Source: Isoetes taiwanensis (lineage: Eukaryota > Streptophyta > Lycopodiopsida > Isoetales > Isoetaceae). Taken from it: a DNA stretch of 64,000 nucleotides. The DNA lies in assembly GCA_021234155.1 (NCBI GenBank), contig JAJEKV010000024.1, positions 15,647,030 to 15,711,029 on the forward strand, given 5' to 3'. Shown here piece after piece: positions 23,645 to 34,039 of the stretch. The notes beneath the pieces were generated by a model. The model searched no databases, had not been told where the DNA came from, and saw nothing but the letters and a program-made list of their open reading frames with translations. Each line of letters opens with the position of its first letter. Within the stretch, counting starts at the first letter, position 1. A program made the position numbers and the translations under genes.

Positions 23645-23940
23645 TGCTTTTGTTTGTAATAGACAATGGTTAAGCATTATGTATTCATTGAATGGGATTA
23701 TTCATTAGAATTGCAAGGTGCTGCATGTGTTATTCTTTGAGCTTGCTTTGCAATGGAAGGTATCTGTAGTGCAATGAATTCCACTGAGTTTTTAAAAATT
23801 CCATCAATTGTTTAAGGGAGCAAAAGGCATCGATCAACTTCACCATGGACCTGGCCACCATTATCATGAATATCATTGAGGTTTTGTGCAAGCAGCCTGT
23901 GCTGCATGGAACCTCTTCTAATCTATTTGCCTACTCACGA
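23645..23940. other. Intergenic, no gene recognised
   Basis: AT-rich sequence between the hAT target duplication and the SINE region. It has short frames only. Confidence 0.4.
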
Positions 23941-23944
23941 AAAT

Positions 23945-24215
23945 ATTATCTAATATAATAAGAAAATAGCGTCCGTGAGTGAGTCTGTGAGTGAGTGAGT
24001 ATTCCACGTCCGTCTGTCTGTCTGTGAGTGAGTATTCCACGACCCATCGACGGTGGAGGATGCGCCACGTGGCTTGATCTGGGCCGTCCGTGGGCCTTGG
24101 CCCCCCAAAAGCTCCCAAGTTTGGTGGACAAAATTTTTTTGCTTTACCACGGACTCGAACCCTGGACATTGCCCCCCAAACCCCCCACCCTTACCACTAG
24201 ACCAACCAGTCTTTT
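23945..24215 (-). mobile_element. tRNA-derived SINE
   Basis: On the minus strand the head reads TGGTCTAGTGGTAAGG (box A, about 24189-24204) and GGTTCGAGTCC (box B, 24151-24161) at normal tRNA spacing, so a pol III promoter is likely. The body downstream has a GTGGAATACTCACTCACAGA block present twice (about 24000-24045) and ends in an AT-rich tail near 23945. Many frames in it are open only because of the short repeats. Confidence 0.7.
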
Positions 24216-24385
24216 CTTGAAAGAATAGGAAGTCCATGCTTAGTTAAGGCTGGGGGAATGGAAATTCCTTTGGTCAAATAAAAGCCTTGATGTTAAGAGT
24301 TTTTTGGTTTGGGTGGGATTCGAGCCCTGGGCTGTGGGACCCTAGCCCTGAGTCTCAACCACTAGGCCAAGCATTAGTTCCTTGA
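24216..24385 (-). mobile_element. Second tRNA-like SINE head directly upstream of the first
   Basis: On the minus strand TGGCCTAGTGGTTGAG (box A, about 24354-24369) and GGCTCGAATCCC (box B, 24315-24326) form another tRNA-like head. The sequence then runs straight into the SINE at 24215. Either this is a dimeric SINE or one SINE was inserted into another. Confidence 0.6.
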
Positions 24386-24477
24386 AGAATATGATAATTT
24401 TAATATTGTTAAGGGTGAGGCATAGGCAAGGTTTAAAACATACACAATCCTAGAACCTTCTAGAATGTTGTAGAATA

Positions 24478-24594
24478 AAGCTAGAGAGAGAAGAGGGGGA
24501 GAGAGAGGGGGAGAGAGATAAGAGAGAGAGAGGAGAGAGGAGAGAGAAGAGAGAGGAGAGAGAGAGAGAGGGAGGGGGGAGAGAGAGAGAGAGA

Positions 24595-24659
<65 letters not shown>

Positions 24660-25903
24660 GAAGAGAGCTGAAAAAAGAGAGAGAATGTTGTAGAATAAAG
24701 CTGGAGAGAAGAGGGAAAGATAGGGGGGAGAGATGGCGGAGAGAGAGGAGAGAGAAGAGAGAAGAGAGGGAGAGAGAGAGGGAGGGGGGAGGGAGGGAGG
24801 GAGGGAGGGAGGATGGGAGAGAGAGAGAGAGAGAGGAAAGAGGAGAGAGATAGGAGAGAGAAGAGAGAAAGGAGAGAGGGAAGAGAGAGAGAAGAGAGGG
24901 GAGGGAGAAGAGAGAGAGGGGAATAGAAAAGAGAGAGAAATATAGAGAGAGAGGAGAGAAATAGGGAGAGAGGAGAGATATAGAGAGATAGGAGATAGAG
25001 AGAGGGGAGAAATAGAGAGAGAGGAGAGAGATAGGAGAGAGGAGAGGAGATAGAGAGAGAGGGGAGAAATAGAGAGAGAGGAGAGAGATAGGAGAGAGGA
25101 GAGATAAGAGAGAGAGAGAGAGATGAGAGAGATAGGAGAGAGGAGAGAGATAAGAGAGATAGGAGGAGGGAGAGAGGAGAGAGATAAGAGAGAGAGAGGA
25201 GAGAGATAGGGAGATAGGAGAGAGGAGAGAGGAGATAGAGAGAGGGGAGAAATAGGGAGAGAGGAGAGAGATAGGAGGGAGAGAGGAGAGAGGAGAGAGG
25301 AGAGAGAGAGAAGAGAAGAGAACCTTCTAGAATGTTCTAAAAAAAAGCTAGAGAGAGAAGAGAGGAGGGAGAGAGGAGAGAGAAGAGAGAGGAGGGAGAG
25401 AGAGAGAAATAGAAAAGAGAGAGAGGTAGAGAGAGAGGAGAAATAGAGAGAGAGGAGAGAAATAAGAGATAGAGAGAGGAGAGAGATAAGAGATAGATAG
25501 AGGGGAGGAATAGAGAGAGAGGAGAGAGGTAGGAGTGAGAGAGAGAGAGAGGAGAGAGGAGAGAGAGAGAGAGAGAAGAGAGGAGAGGAGAGGCAGGAGA
25601 AAGATAGGAGAGAGATAGGAGAGAGAGAGGAGACAGATAGGAGAGAGAGGAGAGAGAGAGGAGAGGAGATAGAGAGGGGAGAAATAGAGAGAGACGAGAG
25701 AGATAGGAGAGAGCAGAGGAGAGAGGAGAGAGGAGAGAGAGAGAAGAGAGGAGAGGGAGGAGAGAGAGAGAAGAGCACAGAGGAGAGAGAAGAAAGAGAA
25801 GAGAGAGGGAAGAGGGAGAGAAGAGAGAGAGAGAGAAATAGAGAGGAGAGAGAAAGATAGAGAGAGAGAGAAGGGAGCATGAGAGAAGACAGGGGAGGGA
25901 GGA

Positions 25904-25938
<35 letters not shown>

Positions 25939-26269
25939 AGGGAAGAGAGAGGGGGGAGAGAGAGAGGGAAAGAAGAGAGAGGAGAGAGAGAGAGAGGGGA
26001 AGAGAGAGGGGAGAGAGAGAGGGAAAAGAAGAGAGAGGAGAGAGAAGAAAGAGGGAGAGGGGAAAGAAGAGAGAGGAGAGAGAAGAGAGATGAGAGACAC
26101 AAAAAAGAGGAGAGAGGGGACAAATAGAGAGAGAGGAGAAAGATAGGAGAGAGAGAAAGAAAAGGGGAGAGAGAGAGAGAGAGAGGAGAGGAAAGAGAGA
26201 AGACACAGAAGAGAGGAGAGAGGAGATAGGAGAGAGAGAGAGAGGAGAGCAGAGAGGAGAGAGAAGAGG

Positions 26270-26304
<35 letters not shown>

Positions 26305-26354
26305 AAAGAACAGAGAGGAGAGAGAAGAGAGAGAGAGAGAGGGAAGAGAGAGAG

Positions 26355-26398
<44 letters not shown>

Positions 26399-26697
26399 TA
26401 GAGAGAGAGGGGAGAAATATAGAGAGAGCAGAGAGATAGGAGAGAGAGAAGGAAGGGCAGAGAGACAGAAAAGAGAAGAGAAAGTGGAGAGAGGAAAGAG
26501 AGGAGAGAGGACAAAGAGAGAAGAGAGAAAGGAGAGAGGGAAGAGAGAGGAGAGAGAGGGAGAAGAGAGAATAGAGAGGAGGGAGAAGAGAGAGAAGAGA
26601 GAGAAGAGAGAGGGGAGAGAGAAGAAAAAGAGGAGAGAGGAGAAAGGAGAGAGGGAAGAGATAGGAGAGAGAAGAGAGAGAGGAGAGAGGGAGATAG
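24478..26697. repeat. GA-rich purine tract of about 2.2 kb
   Basis: The plus strand is almost purely A and G (GAGAGA with GAGG, GAAG and AGATA variants); C or T is rare. It is interrupted by copies of a non-repeat piece, AGAATGTTGTAGAATAAAGCT (24447-24485 and about 24686-24704) and its variant at 25321-25352. The tract therefore seems to have grown by duplication of a unit that starts with that piece. All long frames here (Ser/Leu-rich on minus, Arg/Glu-rich on plus) are by-products. Confidence 0.95.
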
Positions 26698-26765
26698 GGC
26701 ACGTGGGTGGGTCCAAACCGAGGCGAGGCCGGCCGGAGGCCGGCCGAGCCGAGGAAAGGAGCAAA

Positions 26766-26804
26766 AGAAAAGGGCCCGGCCGTCAGGCCGGGCCCTTTTC
26801 TAGT
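26766..26804 (+). other. Helitron-like 3' end: GC-rich hairpin followed by CTAG
   Basis: A perfect 16-bp stem with a 4-nt loop (26766-26781, loop GTCA, 26786-26801) has the core GGGCCCGGCC, then comes TTTTCTAG and a T. Helitrons end in a hairpin close to CTRR and insert before T. The same plan occurs on the minus strand at 28838-28871, and both are preceded by CCGAGG-rich sequence. The 5' end was not found. Confidence 0.4.
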
Positions 26805-27090
26805 TATATATGTAGCTTTCAAACGCACTAGAAAACATTCGAATCTAACGCTTGAGCCATAAGTTATGAGAGAAATCGTGTCAGAATCCTATATGGCGCG
26901 CATCACATTGCCATAATGAATACGCAAGTATAGTGACCGAGTATGTAATCCCATTTGTGCAGTTTTTCAACGCCGCCAGGAGATAGTAAAATACGAATAA
27001 CAATTGCGGCATGAGATCTCATATCATAAAAAAATGGAATAATGATCGGGTGAGGCACGAGCAAAAAGAGTTGGAGAGCCTACTGTTTTA
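26805..27090. other. Intergenic, no gene recognised
   Basis: Unique-looking AT-rich sequence with no motif seen. Confidence 0.4.
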
Positions 27091-28096
27091 GAAGGAAGGA
27101 AGGAAGGAAGGAAGGAAGGAAGGAGATTTTAACGTCCACGGAGGCCAAATCTGGCCTATGAGACGGTGAAGACATACAGGGCATGAGCCCTACCAAAACT
27201 CGGGAGCTATGCCCCCTAACAAGTCTCAAATATCAAATACAAAACAAGCGGGCATAAGCCCAGACAAAACTCGGGGGCTATGCCCCACAACAATGTAAGC
27301 AATAAAAGGAGAGGGTGAGACCAATCAAAACCACACCAAAATGGAGGTGGGACGCACAGAGCTATAGAAAAACTGTCCATGGATCAGTCGGCCAATGATC
27401 CCGGATGATAGCCTGGCCTCCCTTGTACACGACCCACCACTTCCGGCGGTGAGCCATGGGACTCGGCATAATTCTTCCTTTAAATGCAGAGTCATGCGGG
27501 GGTAAGGTCTTTCTGGACAGAGAAAGGGTTCCCTTCAAGTGATTGCCATGTCGGAGGATGTGTAATCTGAAGGAGCCATCCCGAAAGCGGACTAGCAAGT
27601 GTCGGGGGCGGTCGGGTCGAGCTGCTCCAACCCGGCGTGCAGAGAGGACGCCGTCTGCCTATATGTGCATTATCTGAGTGAAGAACTGGTCCACCTCAAC
27701 TATAGCAGGAGTGTCACTCGCCTCTTCCAGACCTACAATGCGTAGGTTCAGGGCGGACGTGTGCTCTGTGGCTATACTCGGCTCCGAACGTGGGACCTTC
27801 GCCTGCCTAGCGGGTGGACAATCCGGTGTCGGCGGCTGTGTGGGCCTAGGTACTGTAGCATCTTCCTAGGGCATGGCATGTACATGGTCAGGTGCTGGTG
27901 TTCCGATAGGCACTGGTGAAGCATTACTGTGCTCTGCCGACTGCAACAGTATCTCCAGAAGCTGTACCCAAGTCTCTAAAGGTAATTGAGCAGATGTCTC
28001 TGTGAGAGTGACGGTAGATTGGACCGTGCGAAGCTTGACCAACAGGTCTGGGGGCAAACAAGGGATCCGAGCAGAAAGGGTAAAACAATCCATCAT
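27091..28096 (-). pseudogene. LINE-related element: ORF1 remnant, 3' region and tetranucleotide tail
   Basis: Minus strand. The frame 28096-27866 (MMDCFTLSARIPCLPPDLLV start), then a broken part, then 27598-27362 with RPRHLLVRFRDGSFRLHI and LPPHDSAFKGRIM. This looks like the RRM-like block of LINE ORF1 proteins. The 3' region ends with CCTCCGTGGACGTTAAAAT and a (CTTC)n tail (27091-27124 on plus as GAAG repeats). The same CCGTGGACG.TAAAA end precedes the TATTC tails at 34546 and 36264. No ORF2 lies between, so it is an ORF1-only derivative or an internally deleted copy. Confidence 0.5.
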
Positions 28097-28837
28097 CCTG
28101 AGAGCTGATCAGAAATCACCTACTCAATTGACGAGCATAGCTTTGTGAGCTGCTTTGTTTGTTTAAAGTCATGTAAATTGAGAATTGTTTAACGAATACA
28201 AAGCAAGACCTACTTTCTCCCATCTTGGAAGTAATTAAAGAGAGTTATCCCCGATAACCAACATTGGCGATAAAAGAATGGGAACATGTATGTGGATCTC
28301 GAAAAATGACCATACTAGCAGGTACTAATGTAGCTAAACTTTCATTGCATCAATAGGGTGGTAGTAAAGCATTTTCCACCAGGTTCAACATCTGAAGCTT
28401 AAGGCTTTATTCTAGCCAAAATAATGACAACTCGGTCCAAAAATATTTAGAATATCTAAAAGATACCAAAATTATGCTTCAATAATCTGTTCCACTTATC
28501 TATCACATTATTAGCTTTTAACTATAGCTTGGGTACCATACTCATATTATAACTAATGAGGTGTCCCCAACCAATGAACATGAAAGTTAGAATTGAACAG
28601 AAAATTGAAGAACAAATGGTTTTAATAGATTTAAGGAGACATGCCTATGCAATTTAAATATAAAGTAGAAAAATAAACCAATTTTAACCCAACTAGAACA
28701 ATAACGCTAGTGTATCTCTCTATTCTTTATATCGCACACATGTTTTAGGGGAGAACATTTCTATATTCATGGAAAGGAAGGGTAACACAAGATGTCCCAA
28801 TGTGAATTAATCTATTTATTTAGTTATTTACTAGACT
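28097..28837. other. AT-rich intergenic, no gene recognised
   Basis: Stops in all frames and no repeat structure beyond AT-richness. Confidence 0.5.
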
Positions 28838-28871
28838 AGAAAAGAGGCCGCTCTAACAGGCGGCCTCTTTT
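28838..28871 (-). other. Second Helitron-like 3' end, minus strand
   Basis: A perfect 12-bp stem (28840-28851 and 28860-28871, core GAGGCCGC) with an 8-nt loop. On the minus strand it is followed by TTTTCTAG then T. The preceding minus-strand sequence is rich in CCGAGG blocks, as before the hairpin at 26766. The element would extend to higher coordinates and include the minisatellites up to about 30.3 kb. Confidence 0.35.
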
Positions 28872-28879
28872 TCTTCAGC

Positions 28880-29330
28880 ACTAATTCCTTCGCCTCGGCC
28901 TCGACTCGGACACATAGATTTTCCTCGGCCTCGGTCTTGGGCTCAAACTTTGACAAACACACGCCCATTCATGCACACACATTATTCTTGCCAGTGTTTT
29001 GGAATTTATTCATGTTACCCAACACTTATTTCTTTATTCCCATGTTACTCAATAGGCATTGGTCAATCTATAAGGATATTACTCCCACCTACTACCAGAT
29101 GGTCTCGCCTTGATTTAGATAAAAGCACGCCCATCTATGCACCCTTATACTATTCCGGCCAACATTTATATGTTTATATACATGTTACTCAATGTTCGGC
29201 ACTAATTCTTGTTGACTCGGCCTTCGGCCTCGGTCTCGGCCTCAACTTGAACAAATGCATGCCCATGCATGCACACATACGTTATGCCCGCCGACTTTTT
29301 GGGATTTACTTAGTGTCCATTGGTTAATCT
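28880..29330. repeat. Diverged repeats with CCTCGG clusters and CATGCCCATGCATGCAC-like blocks
   Basis: Three diverged copies (starting about 28915, 29095 and 29215) share a CGGCCTCGGTCT cluster, an ACAAA.GCACGCCCAT.CATGCAC block and a TTTTGGGATTTA block. The spacing is uneven (about 120-180 bp). Confidence 0.55.
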
Positions 29331-29339
29331 ATGAGGAGC

Positions 29340-29705
29340 AAGCATCTATGAGGAGTTTACTTACACCTACTACCAATTCCAAAGTATCACCCTTGAGGAG
29401 TGTATTTATACCTACTACATGCACACCCGTACACCCACAAATACATTATTTCTGTCAATTTTTTGGGCTTTACCCATGTTAATTAAACCTATATGTTCAT
29501 ATCCATGTTTACTACCAATTCTAAAGTACCACCCATGAGGAGTTTACTCGTATATACTCCTAATTTCAAAGTATCACCTATGAAAAGCCTACTCATACCT
29601 ACACTTAAGGAGCTTACATTTCCTACCAATTCCAAAGCATCACCCATGAGAAGCTTACTCATACTCACCAACAATTCCAAAGTATCACCCATGAGAAGCA
29701 CTCTT
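29340..29705. repeat. Minisatellite, unit about 55-60 bp
   Basis: CCAATTCCAAAGTATCACCC followed by ATGAGAAGCTTACTCATACC-like sequence recurs about six times with variation. On the minus strand it gives a repeating LLMGDTLEL peptide pattern, which is a by-product. Confidence 0.8.
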
Positions 29706-29709
29706 TTTG

Positions 29710-30270
29710 TAAATTTTTGTAAACTTTCTATCTTGGACTGAGGTGCTCACTGATACGCATTTGAAACTATCTAGAACATTGCAAAATATCCTATTCTACT
29801 TGTCAAGAAATTTTCACACAAACTTTCTATTTTTGGATTGAGCTGCTTACTCATTCGTTTTTTACTTTTCGTAAAGTTTTAAATAAAGTTTTTATTTTTA
29901 TGCTGAGGTGCTTATCCATGAGCATTTGGAACATTCTAGAACATTCTATTTCGGTTTTTTGTAAAGTTTCAAAGAACTTTTTATTTTTAGGCGAAGATGC
30001 TTCCACGTAGACATTTGGAACATTCTAAAACATCCTATTTTGATTGGTGCAAAGTTTCAAAAACTTCCCTTTTTTTTTTAAACTGAGGTGCTTACTTTGA
30101 GCATCTGGAACATTAAAACATGACTTTTTTGCAAAGTTTCAAAAAAGTTTCTATTTTTAGACTGAGGTGCTTACCCATGAGTATCCAGAACATTATAGAA
30201 CATTCTAAAACATTCTATTTTGGCTCTGTGCAAATTTTCAAAAAAACTTTCTAATTTTAGATTGAGGTAC
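29710..30270. repeat. Minisatellite, unit about 90-110 bp
   Basis: The unit contains TTTCTATTTTTAGACTGAGG, TGCTTACCCATGAGCATT, GAACATTCTAGAACATTCTA and a GTGCAAAGTTTCAAAAAA stretch. About six diverged copies. The GAACATTCTAGAA piece resembles the AGAATGTTGTAGAA piece at the start of the GA tract, which links the two Helitron-like regions. Confidence 0.8.
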
Positions 30271-31080
30271 ATTTCAAGCTTTCTATATGATTCTAGAGCA
30301 TTCATGCATTCTATCAAATATCTATTGTGCCAAATGTTAAAGGAAAGTGCAAAATTAAATAATATTTTGCTTGTGTATAAATGCATGAGAATGTGTCATC
30401 ATTGAGAAATAACTCCTAATTTTAAAAATGCATTATTGATTTATATTCCGAATCTGGAAGCATGGTAATGTTGTTTGAATATATACATGTTGATTGATAA
30501 TCATTTTGTCAAAAGTTACCTACGAGCTATTGAACTATTTAAGAATGGTATTAATCCAAATAAAATTACTTCTTAACGCCTCACAACTTTTCATACCTTT
30601 CTATGTCCTATAATTCCTGGCAACCATTGCATTCCAAAGAGATTTATTTGGCTTAGGGCCAATGTTTTCCCTTTCTGTAAAAGATGTCCAACCATTTTAG
30701 TTTTCACCACCACAAAGCTTTGCAGCAATTCGTATCCTCAAATACAATTATGAACAAGTTCAAGTCAAACACCATGATCCACATAAAATTTCGCAACAAT
30801 TGTATTTTGCAATCACAAACAAGTCTTCCCCAATCAATGCTTCTAACTTTGAATAAAAACTGCACTGCATGGTCTAATGGAAGCAAAGACAAAACAAAAC
30901 TCAAAAGGCAATGGAAATATTCATATGTTATAGAAGAAATGCGTCGTCTTTACTGATGATTATTTAAGATGTCTGAATCAACATCCTTTAGAAGAAACTA
31001 TTGGAACATTTCCTTACCGCAAAAAAATACACTCAATTTGATGATCAAATATAAACGCCCTAACAGACATTGCTGGTTGA
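30271..31080. other. AT-rich region, one unrecognised open frame
   Basis: The plus-strand frame 30684-30956 (90 codons, SFHHHKALQQF near the start) has no domain I recognise and no clear start context. The rest is empty. Confidence 0.3.
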
Positions 31081-31084
31081 GCAT

Positions 31085-31545
31085 TTTGCATTGAATTCTA
31101 TAAGAGAAGCAAACTACACGATGACATAGTTATGGGCCACTCACATGAGTAATTTTTTTTCCAGCGCTGAAGATGGGCTAAGCAAAGGGCTGCAGCTGAA
31201 GCGTTGCCTCAGCATCTCGCCCTGCATGGCGTGAGAGCTGAGGCCTCTCAACGGGGCTGAAATTTCCAATTTCAGCACGGAGTCAGCAGATTCGCAGCTG
31301 GCCCATCGCTATTTGTGCATGTGAATCATTAGTAACATTTAAAAATATGGGTTGCAATTCTGTGGACAATTTTTTTCTTGTATTTTTGATGGTCAAATGG
31401 GCAACAATTTTTGAGCATTTTGCATTGAATTCTATAAGAGAAGCAAACTGCACGATGACACAGTTTGTAGCATTTAAAAATGTGGTTTGCAAATCTGTGG
31501 ACAATTTTTTTCTTGTATTCTCGATGGTCAGATAGGCAACAATTT
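31085..31545. repeat. Direct repeat of about 125 bp, first copy split by a MITE
   Basis: GAGCATTTTGCATTGAATTC followed by TATAAGAGAAGCAAACT starts at about 31078 and again at about 31412. The downstream part (CAATTTTTTTCTTGTATT) lies at about 31364-31384 and 31501-31520. The first copy is interrupted by the MITE at 31133-31328; the second shows the empty site. Confidence 0.8.
31133..31328. mobile_element. PIF/Harbinger-like MITE (copy 2) with documented empty site
   Basis: A 196-bp element is flanked by TTA (31130-31132 and 31329-31331). Its ends carry ACTCACATG and CATGTGAAT, as in the copy at 1373-1574, with the same CAGC/GCTG-rich inside. The duplicated flank near 31460 reads ACACAGTTTGTAGCATTT without the element, where this copy reads ACATAGTTA, element, TTAGTAACATTT. 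Confidence 0.75.
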
Positions 31546-31718
31546 CAAGCCTCCTGACCAGTTCTTCCACTATCAGAATCATATGATACGTGTAATATAA
31601 GGGCCACTCATATCATACGACTCTTCATGAAAAGACTTATCCGATCCATCAATGATTGCCTTGGGCATGCATCACTTGCTCAAGTAGACCTGACCCCTCA
31701 CTCTTAAATTTGCAAGTT

Positions 31719-33449
31719 TCAGCCCCAGCGACGTCTATCTTCCTCTTCATCTACTGAATGGTACCAGGTTGGTCGCTCCTTCGGATTGCTAAGTCTATAG
31801 TTCAAGAATACTTCCTCATTGGAGATTGCTCGAGTGGCTACAAGAAGCACGGTGCGGAGGCCTACATCATTTGAAGCATCTTCTTTTCCTCTCTTAACCC
31901 ACAATATACCATCTCTCCGCATTTCTTCCTCTGTGTCACTCCTAAGGATCACATTTGGTATATAAGGTCTGAATAGTGATTCTTCCATCTCTGGATATGT
32001 ATATGGACAAAGCATCACATTTGGTTGTACATTTCGAGGAGGATGATTAGCAAAATGAGCCAGGGCAAGAGGATTTCTGCGCTCAATTATTTCACCTGCA
32101 ATTGGAATTTTTTTCCTCTCTCGTGACTCAAGCACCTGCCACCAATGGAGCCCATTGCTCTTCGTACTGGAATCATAATCATCCTCATTTCCATTTCCAT
32201 CCCACCATTCACGGTTTTCTCCTCCCTTACCCCAAGGCTTAGCATCAATAATTATGCCATCATATCTTGATACTAAATAAGGATTACCTCTGTCAACTTT
32301 AGGATAACCAGGTATGTATCGATATTGAGAAGGTGAATATATGACCCCAGGGTATACAGAAATGACAGTTCCTGCTTCAGCTTTGCCTATTAGGAACAGG
32401 CCATCCCCTGCCTCATCGTGTGATATGCTTGAAGAGTTCAACTGCAAAGTATAACCAAGCTGACCTCTTAATATATCAGAGACTTTGTCTTTAGTTAAGG
32501 GAAGGGTCTTCACTATCTGCCTGTTCTGCAGCCATATCAGATAAATAAACATAATTAACTTGTTCAAATAGAACTTGGTAACAATACAGGATTATCAAGT
32601 TTATTGGACACAAAAAAAGTAAGAAGCCTAGATGTCCAATTGGAAATAAAACTTATGTGTGCATTCTCCAAGCTAAATATAATTTTTTGAAATCACACTC
32701 CTTCTAAAAATAAGGTCTTGCTATAGAGATTATATTCAACAAAAATGTTCTTTTCTCCAATTTTACAGAAAAAATGATAAGCCTAAAGAATAGCATTATG
32801 CAGGATAAAACAGAGATGTTTCAAAAGACCTAAAATGCACCTAGTTGATATGGACCAACTCTAACCAATTTATTTTTATCAAGTTCCCTATAAATAAAGC
32901 TATTACTTGAGCTACCTTTTTTGGGCTCCTCTGCGTTTGATCACTAACTGCAAAGCTTAATCCACTTGGTCGACTCTTCTTTGGCTCCGCGGCTGCTTTT
33001 CTGACTTCTTCTGGGACCACGATGTCATCAAGTATCTTAGCAACATGCAATACCTGCATATGCACATTATCTTGGACCTCCTTTTGCTGTTCCATGAATG
33101 ACATTTGCTCGACTACACTTGACAATTCTTCAACATTTATTTCACCTCTACTCTCTTTGAAACGTTTATAGCTAGAAAAATTTCAACAGAAATTGGTTGC
33201 ACTTTCTAAGAAAAGAGAAAACGTGGACACAAGAGAAGAGTTAACAGTAATGCACCTTGTCAGAAGTGCCAACTTTCGAATGTCTAATTCCTGCTGAAGA
33301 AGCCGAGTATCAGAAGTTCTAAAATATGGCAAATATTTCTCCCAAACCTGCATTGAGCAGAACACGCTTATTAGAAGAGAACATGTGGCCACAACAACTC
33401 GAAAACCACCAACCTTGCGCAGATGCCGGCTCAATGATGTAGTCGCCAT
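31719..33449 (-). CDS. SETD9-like SET-domain protein, four exons
   Basis: Exons on the minus strand: 33449-33414, 33347-33256, 33171-32916 and 32525-31719. They give 1191 nt and 396 residues, all with GT-AG borders and frame kept. The first 128 residues are largely helical (VWEKYLPYFRTSDTRLLQQE, VVEQMSFMEQQKEVQDN). The SET domain covers about residues 165-378: GDGLFLIGKAEAGTVISVYP, then the cofactor and active-site segment NPLALAHFANHPPRNVQPNV, then RTVLLVATRAISNEEVFLNY near the C-terminus. The order and the wording of these blocks resemble SETD9 of animals. SET proteins transfer methyl groups from S-adenosylmethionine to lysines; the substrate of SETD9 is not established. No frame break is visible. 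The methionine at 33449 is the first that fits the splice pattern; an upstream one at 33464 is in frame. The terminator and promoter were not identified. Confidence 0.85.
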
Positions 33450-34039
33450 CGCCCTACTCAGCAACTACAACGTTTTGTGCAAATTTGCCATTCATCATTG
33501 AAACACATGAGCCCTAGGTTACCAATCAATGGTCCACGTAGGCACCACATAAGCGCCTCAGATTACATTACAGAAAATATGGTCCCCCAAAGCGGATCTG
33601 TCTGAACTGAAGAAGGCTTCAGCTTCGAGTTCATGACTTACTCAAGAGCTATGTTGAAATTCCAAATGCAAGGTATTAGGATTTTATTAAATGTAGGGAG
33701 TTCCTTATGAAACTCATATGGAGAAAGAGCTCCCATTGGACCAACATGATCCAATATTATCACATGAGACATTACATGATAACCCAAAATGAGATGCCTG
33801 GTTACATGGTTAGAGCCTAACAAAACAAGCATACTTTATGTCACTTGGAGTTTTTGAGATTCCTTATTGTGCTCTTCTTGATCCTATGCTACCAAGCACG
33901 CAAAATATATGCCGCCTCAACATAAACATGGTGTATGCATCTCATAGACCAATTGGCCTTTCGTGGACATTAAAATACTCTTCTTCTTTTCCGTGAACAA
34001 AAAGTCATTTCATTTATTCATTCTCATGCACACATAAAT
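33450..34039. other. Intergenic, no gene recognised
   Basis: Upstream side of the SETD9-like gene. The sequence is AT-rich and has no clear promoter element. A short inverted run (GATCCAATATTATCACATGA region) is not convincing. Confidence 0.4.

Noticed and set aside
24640-24665. Telomere or centromere satellite in the GA tract
   Set aside because: No TTTAGGG-type repeat and no monomer of 150-180 bp; it is simple GA-rich sequence.
24450-26831. Very long open frames (up to 792 codons) of Ser/Leu-rich or Arg/Glu-rich protein
   Set aside because: They arise because GA/CT repeats contain no stop codons in several frames on both strands. There is no codon structure, no domain and no start context.
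28831-28880. Bacterial-type intrinsic terminator (GC stem plus T-run), also at 26766-26801 and the GGGCCC hairpins
   Set aside because: The surroundings are clearly plant nuclear DNA. The hairpins are better explained as ends of mobile elements.
29489-29701. Repetitive small protein with LLMGDTLEL units
   Set aside because: The peptide repeat mirrors the minisatellite unit; there is no sign of selection or expression.
28880-30270. CRISPR-like array of spaced repeats
   Set aside because: The repeats are diverged and contiguous, with no constant short repeat and unique spacers, and the genome is eukaryotic.
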